Shown here in pieces: positions 14,001-22,144 of a stretch of DNA of 64,000 nucleotides. The position numbers and the translations under genes were made by a program. The notes below the pieces were generated by a model, which was not told the DNA's origin, did no database searches, and worked only from the letters and a program-made list of their open reading frames with translations. The DNA lies in assembly GCF_964355755.1 (NCBI RefSeq), contig NC_092671.1:24488070-24552069 (forward strand), given 5' to 3'. Each line of letters begins with the position of its first letter. Position 1 is the stretch's first letter. The DNA is from Antedon mediterranea (taxonomy: Eukaryota > Echinodermata > Crinoidea > Comatulida > Antedonidae).

Positions 14001-17000
14001 AAACTGATGATAATATCCATACCATTTCTAAACAAGTTTTTGCGTGAAACCCGGTCACTTCAGTGAAACACCAAAACAATTAGGGTATACATACAATAAA
14101 AAAATTAAAGACTTCATATTGAAAATGACTCCATTATTTTTTATTCAGAAAACAAATCCACAAAAACCTTTGTAATGCTTCGGCGGCATAGGTAGCGCGC
14201 GACCGATACACAATGCGCCAAGCCATCGCTCTACGCGCTACTGTGATGCGCGGTGTATGTTTTTTTGACAGGTACCATTTTGACAGTCGTTCATAACCAG
14301 ATTAGTTACTTTCAAATAGTAAAATATTGACGGTCCAGACCGAATATAGTGTCCATATTTATAGTATAAACCAATAATTTACCTTTTACCGGATTTCGTA
14401 AAAAAACGCGAAAGACGAAGATCTTCGTGCTTGGCAGTCAAGCGTTGTGTTTCCAAACACAAAGATCAAAGTGTTAAACTTAAAGTATACCTGTTTACTG
14501 ATTTTTTCTATTTTCTTGTCTTCCTTCTTTTCTTCAAATCCACGTTCTGTCATATCACCATCAATTTCATCATCTGAAGCTTCAAAATGTTCTTCTTTCT
14601 GATCCTCTTTGAGCTGAAATTCTTTGCTGGCAATTATTTCTGCAAATTTAGGACTCTTAGTTTTCAACAGGGCAACAAGATCCTTGTAGATATCACCAAC
14701 TCGTTCATAGCTTTGGTCATTAGATTCACCCTCGATGCCCTTTACAAAAATGATCAATAATATTTTTTTATAAATTTTACTAACAAATCAGAATTTGAGC
14801 TGTAACTCTGTTTTAAGAGGCACATAAACAATTTATTTTTCAATATTATCAATATGAGTTTACCACCACCACTCCGTACACCAAAAGAGAGCATGTTTCT
14901 ATGAGCATTCTATTATTATAGTGTTATACATTGAAATAGGTGGTATCCTAATAATACAATCTTTCTCACAACCCATTTTAATTAAGGTCTTAGCCCACAT
15001 AATATCATCTACTGCAAACTGTATTGTAAAGGCATATTATGCCTTTACAATACAGTTTGCAGTAGATGATTTTTCTATTTTTAGAGCTTTAGTTCTATTT
15101 TATTTTCAACTGAGGGCGACAGTGTACTAGTTCACTACGCATTCCTTAAAACAATACCTTATTGATGTATACACCAGCAGTATTGGCAATGACACTAAGC
15201 TCTTCCCCATCCAGTAGCAAGATGTTAAGGCAGCAGATATCGCCATGAACTTGACGCCATGGTGGTGCACGACAACCGTTATCAAATACGTAGTCAGTAG
15301 TAAATGAAATTCTTTCCAAAACACTTCCACTATCAGCACCACAATACCGCTTTAGTAGTGCAACCTCACTATTTATTTGCTGTGGTGTTAAGCGCACTTC
15401 TCTATAAAAAAAAAAAATTATTTTTCCCTAAATTCTGTTAGTCAGTTCTCTATTTATAGAAACATATACAGTCAGTATTATACTTTAGATTTTAAAACAC
15501 ATTTTTTATTCTAAATTAAAGTCTGTTTTCCTGTCGACATAACGCTACGCCAAGTTGCGCTGAATTTTCAAATTGGTAAAGTTAAAAATAAAATAATGAT
15601 AACAATGATCGAGCCGGACCGCTAATATTTACATCTTTTTACGCGATCATTAATGGTTTCTTGGTTCTTTCGAGCATTGCTGGGACACGCGGACGTGAAG
15701 CATTGCAAAACCAAGGTAGCCCACGCACAGCCGGGCCCGTGTGAAAATTGAAAAAGTTACAGGTTTTGATGCTGCAATCCAGCCTGGCGTGCTTTCGCTG
15801 ATATCTTAATCTAGGCTTACACTAAAGACAAACATTAAATTAAATTGTTTTAATATTATAATTTAGTTTAACTTACACTTGTTATTTGGAAATACAGGTA
15901 TCAGACCTTAAAAGTGTACAAACGATCGTAACGTTGAAGTTGAACTCGATTCAACTTCAACGATTGCAGATTATAACGATTGTTAACGTTGATTTTTACC
16001 CTCTTTTCCTGTAAAATCGTTGAATCCGGTCAATTCAACGCAACTCAACTTGCCGTAATGTTACATCGACAGGCTTAGGGAAATTGGGATACTATAAGGG
16101 ATTACATTCACTGTCCTCAAAGATATAAATTCTGGTCACATGACAAACATACCCAAGATGCGCTACACCAAAGTCATTGTGGAGTAAAGTTCTTTGTTAT
16201 GAGAAAATCATGATGTCTGATAGGTAGTGAATATGTCACAAATGCTAAATAAACTTAAAATGAGCAGTGCAACTCTGGTGCTTAGCACTTACTGTGAGAT
16301 ATGCTTCAGAGACTGGTTCATTAGTTGCATATCAAACTGTTGAATTAGAAGCAAAAGTCGTAGTTTACTTTCAAGTTCATCTCCTTCATCTCCACTCTCT
16401 TTCTTGGTCTGTTCAAGAAGACGAAGGGTTGAATTGTCCTCTCCTTCTATGGTGGCAAACCCGTCACCTAACATCTTAGCAGTTGGATCAGGATTAGCTG
16501 TTCAAAATAGTAATTAAATGTAATATTCTGAACATTATTTTTATCTGTGTGAATATTCAACCATATAAATAAACCAGTATAGTTACTAAACAATGTACTG
16601 TAATATTGATTTCAATTGGGATCCACAAAAGGGGAATATTTGTTGTTTGTGATTTTTAATTAATTAGAATTCAGCATTTTGAATTGAACTGCTAAAGTAG
16701 CTATAGTAAAGTACAGTAGTCTTTTAGAAAATAACTATGTGATGAATCAGTACTAATGTGTTAGGGTTTTTAATATCAGTGTATTATAGTAAATGAGTAT
16801 TCAAAATTTACCTTCTAAAATTGATCTAGCTTCTCGCATCTTCATGTCTCCGGCAATTTTAAGAACATTACTAAGCTGGTTGAAACAGTACACTTTAATG
16901 TCGTAGTTTAGTTCTCCAAGTTTACGCAAAGTCAATAGTGGTTGGTCATTCTTATCTTTAGCTTCGGAAGTTACAGAATCATCGCTGAGAATGAACAATT

Positions 17001-17299
17001 TTAATAAATTAAATTATTTAACAACTTCATTCAATTTAATTTAGTACCATAAACAAACACACACAATTCTACCTTATTTCATAGCCTGAGCCAAAAGTTG
17101 ATGGCTCAATAGTGGTCTTCCACTGCAGAGGTGATTTGAAGACAATGGCTGTTTCAGCTGGGTGTTTGGATGAGAAGCCTTCAACATATTTTATGATGCT
17201 ATTTATTAGGGCTTCATTAACCGGTGAAAATTCAAGACGTCCTCTACCTCCTTCACTTACTGACGTCCACTGTGCTGCACGAGTAAGTGTCTGACCCAT
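1816..17299 (-). CDS. ODAD2: ODAD2/ARMC4 outer dynein arm docking protein, N-terminal nine coding exons (gene continues left of window)
   Basis: ODAD2 (ARMC4) is an armadillo-repeat protein of motile cilia needed to dock outer dynein arms on doublet microtubules. The exons are 17299-17073, 16984-16812, 16497-16293, 15401-15158, 14739-14491, 13054-12927, 12497-12335, 11479-11333 and 2025-1816. Each is bounded by AG/GT and the phases join without a break, giving 582 residues. Diagnostic blocks shared with vertebrate ODAD2, as I recall that family, include [67 protein letters not shown] and [14 protein letters not shown]. The armadillo solenoid begins in the eighth exon. The vertebrate protein is about 1040 residues, so roughly half is outside the window. 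The last intron seen is 9.3 kb and full of mobile DNA; other introns hold a minisatellite, a piggyBac-like element and a perfect hairpin. Identity is near certain; exact splice sites are predictions. Confidence 0.93.
2026..3832. other. ODAD2 intron 9 part: AT-rich, unassigned, with one dispersed repeat
   Basis: No coding signal. The interval 3475-3710 is an inverted relative of 18130-18355. Confidence 0.5.
3475..3710 (+). repeat. Dispersed repeat, inverted partner of 18130-18355
   Basis: Shares blocks such as TTATCCACCGTATATCCACC, GGGAGTCACCAGACATG and TTTCTGTTACAAATATT with the reverse complement of 18130-18355, in the same order and with moderate divergence. Confidence 0.7.
3833..5105. mobile_element. 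1.27-kb foldback element with long inverted arms
   Basis: Ends GGGTGCAG...CTGCACCC. The left arm (3833 to about 4360) and right arm (about 4576-5105) are inverted copies over about 500 bases, including ATCCCCATCCCAGGGTCTTG and its complement. The left arm has an extra tandem copy of about 185 bases (4382-4575) that the right arm lacks. No transposase is encoded. No clear target duplication is seen. It is a non-autonomous foldback/MITE in an ODAD2 intron. Confidence 0.8.
5106..6032. other. Intronic repeat-rich DNA with small hairpins
   Basis: Holds a hairpin CTAGATGGTA...TACCATCTAG (5165-5201), a perfect 24-bp palindrome around ACGATCGT (5366-5389), a repeat stretch GATTGTGGGTCACATG that recurs at 22718, and an AGGCCTAG-rich patch at 5765-5850. 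No gene seen. Confidence 0.5.
6033..6234. mobile_element. 202-bp MITE with near-complete inverted symmetry
   Basis: Left end CTATTTA...AAACAAATAATGAATG and a right end that is its complement. The middle contains GGTGAATGATGAA and its inverse around a CTCGGCTGTCGCCTCG core. The same family seeded the 33-bp satellite at 23171-24222. Confidence 0.75.
6265..6440. repeat. Palindromic repeat, diverged copy of 35090-35345
   Basis: Shares AGGGTT.AGGGAT.GGGAAGAG..., GAACAATTTTTAAATATA.TCTTTAT and the downstream TTTTGCCCTTACGTAAATTT with 35258-35370. The left arm is mostly lost here. Confidence 0.65.
6939..9752. mobile_element. 2.8-kb TIR element (CAGG.GCGGAT.CA ends) inserted in a piggyBac-like repeat
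   Basis: Starts CAGGGGCGGATCCAGGATT and ends with the complement of CAGGCGCGGATTCA; TCGAT directly abuts both ends (6934-6938 and 9753-9757). CAGGGGCGGATC ends are common in hAT-like non-autonomous elements, but hATs make 8-bp duplications, so the superfamily is left open. The interior holds a GC-rich block (7480-7610), a tandem array (7900-8620) and a direct duplication (7315-7450 against 9050-9160). No transposase seen. Confidence 0.65.
7900..8620. repeat. Diverged tandem array, about 118-bp unit, about six copies
   Basis: The block TTTTGAAAAATAGAGCTGCT-AGGTCCC.GGAAATT, then GGACCAGCCCACC, recurs at about 7917, 8035, 8140, 8265, 8365 and 8480, with substitutions and small indels. It lies inside the 2.8-kb TIR element. 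Confidence 0.75.
9753..11332. other. ODAD2 intron: right half of piggyBac-like repeat, then unassigned DNA
   Basis: After about 10060 I see no reading frame of interest. 10690-10790 contains a short AGAGGATCGG direct repeat. Confidence 0.4.
11333..11479 (-). CDS. ODAD2: ODAD2 coding exon 8 (start of armadillo repeats)
   Basis: Encodes [20 protein letters not shown] and [19 protein letters not shown]. It is phase 0 at both ends (49 codons), a one-repeat exon typical of armadillo proteins. It is separated from exon 7 by the 30-bp minisatellite. Confidence 0.93.
11600..12019. repeat. Minisatellite, 30-bp unit, exactly 14 identical copies
   Basis: Unit CAACTACCAGGACATAAGAT plus ten further bases. 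I see no substitution in any copy. It lies in the ODAD2 intron between exons 8 and 7. As 30 is a multiple of 3, both strands stay open ([10 protein letters not shown] or [10 protein letters not shown] repeats), but this is not evidence of coding. Confidence 0.97.
12335..12497 (-). CDS. ODAD2: ODAD2 coding exon 7
   Basis: Encodes a Ser/Glu cluster [20 protein letters not shown] and then [16 protein letters not shown], nearly identical to the vertebrate sequence just before the armadillo solenoid. Confidence 0.93.
12927..13054 (-). CDS. ODAD2: ODAD2 coding exon 6
   Basis: Short Lys/Arg-rich exon with [20 protein letters not shown], aligning with the family's PSLNWKT block. Its 128 bases leave phase 2, which exon 7 completes as serine. 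Low sequence conservation is expected in this linker. Confidence 0.75.
13465..14477. mobile_element. piggyBac-like non-autonomous element with TTAA target site
   Basis: TTAA at 13465-13468 and 14474-14477 flank ends CACTTTGACC... and ...GATCAAAGTG. The TTAA plus C.CTTTGA.....CCA pattern is typical of piggyBac-family termini. It is about 1.0 kb with no transposase frame. A second internal inverted-repeat-like block, GGCAGTCAAGCGTT, lies at 14429-14443. It sits in ODAD2 intron 5, ending 13 bases from the exon 5 donor. Confidence 0.72.
14491..14739 (-). CDS. ODAD2: ODAD2 coding exon 5
   Basis: Contains [20 protein letters not shown], which matches the family's [20 protein letters not shown], followed by a Glu/Lys-rich low-complexity stretch. 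Its donor at 14490 lies only 13 bases from the TTAA target site of a piggyBac-like element (13465-14477), so the intron begins almost directly with transposon DNA. Confidence 0.88.
15004..15070. repeat. Perfect 67-bp inverted repeat (33-bp arms, 1-base loop)
   Basis: ATCATCTACTGCAAACTGTA... is followed after one base by its exact complement. It is inside ODAD2 intron 4. A transcript would form a perfect hairpin. It may be a true palindromic duplication or an assembly/cloning artefact. Confidence 0.95.
15158..15401 (-). CDS. ODAD2: ODAD2 coding exon 4
   Basis: Carries the most diagnostic N-terminal block, [20 protein letters not shown], after [10 protein letters not shown] and FTTDYVF segments. 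Ends GVYINK before GTATTG, in phase 0. Confidence 0.92.
15402..16292. other. ODAD2 intron 3: unassigned, with GTTGAAGTTGAA hairpin cluster
   Basis: 15932-16050 carries a short hairpin (GTTGAAGTTGAA/TTCAACTTCAAC) and several further CGTTGA/TCAACG words. No coding signal. Confidence 0.4.
16293..16497 (-). CDS. ODAD2: ODAD2 coding exon 3
   Basis: Opens [20 protein letters not shown] and ends in [18 protein letters not shown], the family's LLKQLDLHLLNHSLKHIS block. Consensus donor GTAAGT. Confidence 0.9.
16812..16984 (-). CDS. ODAD2: ODAD2 coding exon 2
   Basis: Reads [20 protein letters not shown] and then a [20 protein letters not shown] segment. This aligns with the family's NGQPLL...RSFGQLSRLL region. 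TTCTCAG acceptor and AAG|GTAAAT donor; phases agree with exons 1 and 3. Confidence 0.88.
17073..17299 (-). CDS. ODAD2: ODAD2 coding exon 1
   Basis: Begins [18 protein letters not shown], matching the family start (Met-Gly, then a QWT block). It then carries [15 protein letters not shown] and HPAETAIVF blocks. It ends in phase 2 before a GTAGAA donor. A pyrimidine/AG acceptor-like site about 25 bases upstream of the ATG suggests that the 5' UTR is also spliced. Confidence 0.88.
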
Positions 17300-17604
17300 G
17301 GTATACCACTTCCTGAATCTCCTTAAATAAAATCATATTAACTAATTATTTCAACATTGAGTTTTAAGTAATCAGCCATGAGCTATATAGTTAACACAAT
17401 CTTGCAAACTCGCTAGTAGAGGCTCAACAAACAAAATGGAAAAGGGAATAATTTCGCCACAGTAGCATAGAAAAAAACTATACAACACACCTTTTACTGC
17501 TACAAATTATTTGTTGAATTGTATAGCAAAAATACAATTACAAAACTATGTTTCTAGATTTAAAAATCCAGTTTTTTTACAGTACAGGATTGCTAATATA
17601 GAAA

Positions 17605-17686
17605 TATTTACTGGGCTGAGGGGCATGGTTCAGATTACAGAGGGCTTTATTTTTTTACCATGCCCCAATGAAAGCCCAGTAAATAT
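17605..17686. repeat. Imperfect hairpin upstream of ODAD2
   Basis: AAATATTTACTGGGCT and GGGGCATGGT pair with ACCATGCCCC and AGCCCAGTAAATATTT across a loop of about 25 bases, with one small internal bulge. The size resembles a microRNA precursor, but a small MITE is equally possible. Confidence 0.7.
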
Positions 17687-18129
17687 TTTGCTTTTATTCT
17701 GTACCACGCAATTTGGCTGCAGGTTTGGCTGAGGTGAATGCAAACAAGGACTTGGTTGAAGTAGGCCTAGGCCTAGTTAGTGGCACTGTTTCTCTGTAAA
17801 AAAGCAAACAAAAAAGGCCTGCATTTGATAATTCCTCGCTTCCAGATATGCAATAAATATTTCGAAATCATACTTTATTTTTTCTTCTTATTTTAACTGG
17901 CCGCTAAACTTAAGTTAATCATCGTAGGCTAGGGATAGCTAAGCAATTGTTGGGTTGTTGCGTGTGTGGATCTGATTGTATTGAAGAAGATAGAAGAAAC
18001 AGACATGTGCAGTTTAGCCTGTCTAGTTTGAGCATGGCAATAACTATAGACTAACCAATCAGATGCCATGATTTGAAAGGTGCCGGTATATAACATTACA
18101 GTATGAGCAACTGTGTATACGTATTAAAA

Positions 18130-18355
18130 TTTATAGATAAATGCTATGTTAAAGCTCAGATGCAGACATGAATTTTAAATATAATATTTGTAACAGAAAT
18201 CAATATGAAAATACATTTCCCTTAAAATGGTCAAATACAAAATTTGGCAAAATTCTGCTATAAAAACCAAGAATACTTTTTTTCAGTTAGTTACTGCATG
18301 TCTGATGACTCCCTAGAAGGTGATAAAAGATGGTAGAATATACGGTGGATAATTT
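18130..18355 (-). repeat. Dispersed repeat, inverted partner of 3475-3710
   Basis: The reverse complement aligns with 3475-3710 throughout (ATATTCTACCATC, CACCTTCTAGGGAGTCA, GCCAAATTTTGTATTTGACC). Unknown family. Confidence 0.7.
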
Positions 18356-18860
18356 TTGCTCGAAGATAATATAGTTCCACATACTACAGTATGTGCTTGC
18401 ATTGCAGCTTGTTACTAAGAAAAATATTAATTTTAAGTGCTAAAAAAATAGTTTTATCCCGATATGAAGCCTTTATGATTTAAAATATTTCATAGTAACA
18501 TTAAACAACCCATATACCATGACAAATATCCATGTTTATACCACGAGTACAAAGTACTATTTTGTGGTATGATGTCATCGTAAGCCAATCAATTGGTTGA
18601 CGCAATCAACACACCGCGGAATAATTTTATTGCGTGTGCATTCACGTTGTCTCTCATGCCTGTCCAATTACACGGGAAAATATATGTATTGAAATTCTTT
18701 GAATGACGTTTTAAATAAATACTCTTTTTTTATTTAATAAACAAGTAATATCATATTCTAAATTTTATTGAATTTTACAATGTTGATATACAAAATATAT
18801 TACTAAAAACCAACAGGCAATGTATAATTTAATATTAACTTTTAATTGTACATTGTTTAC

Positions 18861-19060
18861 CTCCGCCAAGGAGGTATATGTAATGGATCGCATGTGTCTA
18901 GTTGTTAGCAGGATTACTCAAAAAGTTATTGCAAGATGTTTACCGAAGTGAAAATACAGATAGGTGGTCAAAGACCACTCCATTAAATTTTGAAGGCAAT
19001 CCGGACCATGGTCCCAATTCTGGACCAATTTTTAGTTATTATTTTTTTAGACCTGCTAGT
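18861..19060 (+). repeat. CCTCCGCCAAGGAGG-type dispersed repeat fragment
   Basis: The opening hairpin CCTCCGCCAAGGAGG, followed by GTTAGCAGGATTACTCAAAA, is a pattern known from repeats in many animal genomes; family name not assigned. Confidence 0.55.
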
Positions 19061-20161
19061 GTTAAAAGATAGGACAGAATTTTCAAAAGACGGCAAACAC
19101 GCTTATTGTAACAATAACTGAAATTGCATTTCTTTGAGAACTACTTGTCCAAAAAACTTCATTTTTGTACAAGAGGCAAGAGTTATAATTTGTGATTTGT
19201 AATTTTAAACCATAAATTGATTTCATTTAATGTACGGTACATGTTTTTTGATACGAGAAGTTTTAAAAAACTCTTTTTTTTTAATTAAGAAGAGTAGGCC
19301 TGGAGCTAGGGTTAGCATTAGTTGTGTAAATATTGTAGGTCTACTTTAGTGAAAGAGGAGCTAAGAGTTTAATAATATGAATTCAAGAGTTTAAAATCTA
19401 CGGAAAATACCCACAACTGAGTATATTTTCAAAACACACGCACTCCTACTACCAGTGTCACTTTGTCTAGCTCGCACCTTGTGTGAATGCTGACGTCATC
19501 ACGCTCCAAAAATACTCCATATGAATATGAATTATTTGTGTTTTATTTATGATTTTAAACACTATAATCACGTTTACATATAATACAGAATACAGAAATT
19601 TATTGGTCCAAAAGGAAATTCGTTTCGTTGACAAGCTCTCAAACAATTAATTATAAATATAAAAAGTCATGAATATAAAAATACAAGATCTTATAAAAAT
19701 ACAAATAAACATCGAACATAGACAAAAATATAAAAATACAGTACTATATCGTAACATATAAAAATATATAAAAAATATATATATTAGCAGTATTATACAG
19801 TTAAAACACATTACATTTTCAATCTATCTCTTAATAGTTATGTTACAGCATATATTTTATAAATGGCAAGAATTTGGAACAAATTACTTTCGAAGACAAT
19901 CATGATCTCCTCTTAGTGGACGTAGCCTGATACCCGATCTGTTTAAAATGTAGTACTTATTTAGTGGGTGTGTGTGGTCATTCATAAGCATGTTAACTTT
20001 CTGTAATACTCTCAATATTCTCAGTCATGTGACCAAACTTGAGCGGCGTATCAATTAAAGTCATTACCGCAAATTGGGTACCATATTGCAAACTGGTGCA
20101 CAGTTATCGCTGTATGGTACATCATCCATCCATTGTTTTTTTTTTATAAATATAGGCATAA

Positions 20162-20767
20162 GACAGTGAACAGACGATTGGGGCCAGGACGATCAGGGCC
20201 ACAAATGATCGGGGCCGCCATTTTTTATGTGCCCGATTGTCTTATAAGTTTAGCCCGATCATCTTTATCGTTGGGCCCGATAGCCCTGTGTAAAATTATT
20301 AGATTAATAAAGGTGGCGAAAGCTAAAAAAAAACCACACCACATTTTGTCATTTGGAAATTGTATATCTGTGTCTACTATTGCAAATGTTGGCAGAGAGA
20401 GAAATTAAATATTGAGTCCCTTTTTTTATTGTTTTTTATTGTGTGAGTGTATTAAAATAATGTTCCCTTAGGTATTCATAATATAAAATATCTTATGGTG
20501 AACAATTATAAATCCAATTCGTTTTCGTGGACCCGAACGTCTTCTCTTTATTTTTACAAAGGGCCCGATCGTCTAATTATATTAGAACATCCACATAGTT
20601 GAGCCCAAACGTCCACACAGTTGAGCCTGAACGTCCGTACGCGTTGGTACCCGATCGTCTTTAAAAAGCCTGATTGACTGGCCTCGATCGTCTGTCAATC
20701 CAAAAAGACAATAGGACAAACTGGACCGCATTTTTGGTCGTCCGTGTTCTCGATTGTCTGTACTGTC
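20162..20767. mobile_element. 0.6-kb TIR element rich in GGGCCCGATCGTC words
   Basis: Ends GACAGTGAACAGACGATTG and the complement of GACAGTACAGACAATCG. Both terminal regions contain repeated GGCC-CGATCGTC words in either orientation (about 20175-20285 and 20570-20700). It resembles the outer element at 44580-47625, whose ends repeat GGCCGAATCGTC. No coding capacity. Confidence 0.6.
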
Positions 20768-22066
20768 AGCCACATCAGTCAGCAGCAGCCAGGCCTACTA
20801 CTAGGCCCCTAGCTAGGCTAAACAGAGCAGAAAGGCCTAGCTAGCTAGTAGGCCAGGCTTATATAGAGGCCTAGCCTAGCCTCGGCCTAGGCCTATAATA
20901 TCTAGTTTAGCCTTAAGGCTAGCCCTAGTAACTAGTAGTAGGGCCAGGTTACTTACTTTATCATCTGCTGATCTGTCTGTATTTAATACTCTCTAATAAG
21001 TAGAGCCTAGCCTACTAGGCCCCTAGGGCCTAGCCTAGGCCTAGTTAGTAGTACTAGGCCTACTACTACTAGCTAGCCTAGCCTAGGCCTAGTAGAGGTA
21101 GGCCTAGCTAGTAGCTAGCTAGGGGCCTAGAGCTAGGCCTAGTTAGTAGGCCATATATGGGGCGGCCTAGGCCTAGGTTAGAGCATAAACGTCAAATAGA
21201 AATGTTATTTACAATATTATATCTTACCTTTTAAATGGTTATAATAAATTAATGATTGGAAATGATATACATTGATGGTATTTTGGTTACAAAGCAGCCT
21301 GCTCTATTATTATTGTGAACGTGTTGTTATTTTTTATACTTCTTTATATGTGTTGCTAAGTAACTCGTCGACGAATGACGATCGACCGGCCATACTCGAC
21401 TCCTGGGTGGTACAAGATACACATGCGCACAATATATCGCAAAGTTAGAGTAGTTAGTTTCGGAGAGGGCGCACATCATGTGGATTAATTATTACTGTAG
21501 CTTATACCGTAATATATATTCTTTGCTTATACTTTAATCGTATAAAAAGAACAAAACCCGTCCCTGCAATAGAAGAGCTTTGTTTTACAAAAATAGACAA
21601 GGTAGTACGATCCATGAATGTGACTAGACTGTCTTGATATTAACACTAGAGGGGAGGGGGGAGGGCTTGATAACCAGCGCGTCCCGTAACCATGCAGATG
21701 ATAGATACCATAACAACATATTATAAGTGTTTACGTCTTTTACGATGACGTTAGAAGTGATTGTGTACTAGCAACTCAGCAACTCAATGAAGATGCTGGA
21801 TTGCCCATAAGCTTTGTTTATTTAACGTGTTGATGCCCAGACAGTTGGCTGACGTCTGCCACTAGTGAATTGGAAATTCAACAAATTAATAACATAATTG
21901 ATCTAGATCTATCTAGGCCTATCTATACTCACTAAAATTAATTATTGTGGTGTGGGTAGTACTTAAGTTAAAAAAGTATAGACGTTTTGAGCCTAATAAT
22001 AAGGATTAAGAGCAGCCTAGCCAGGCCTACTATTATAGAGTGGTGGTATAGTTAGATTATTTTGCG
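20768..22066. other. AGGCCTAG-rich tract and upstream region of the small orphan gene
   Basis: 20790-21180 is almost built of AGGCCTAG, CTAGCTAG and their overlaps. The remainder to 22066 is unassigned and should contain the promoter of the orphan gene; no clear TATA or initiator. Confidence 0.55.
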
Positions 22067-22144
22067 ATGTCTGCTTTACATTGGGAAGCACTTAGAAAGC
22101 AAAAAGTTATTGATAGGAAACACCACCAAGATCTTCAAGAAGCG
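22067..22144 (+). CDS. Orphan small protein, exon 1
   Basis: ATG in moderate context (GCGATGT). Twenty-six codons rich in Lys, Arg, His and Gln, followed directly by GTAAGA. Confidence 0.5.

Larger units (their letters stand above)
17300..20161. other. Upstream flank of ODAD2, repeat-rich, no gene seen
   Basis: Apart from the hairpin and the inverted dispersed repeat, it holds a block starting CCTCCGCCAAGGAGGTATAT (18861) with GCAGGATTACTCAAAAAGTT, a widely dispersed metazoan repeat type, and at 19590-19640 a probable LINE 3' tail on the minus strand (CCTTTTGGACCAATAAATTT). The ODAD2 promoter should lie near 17300-17500, but I see no clear core element. Confidence 0.45.
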
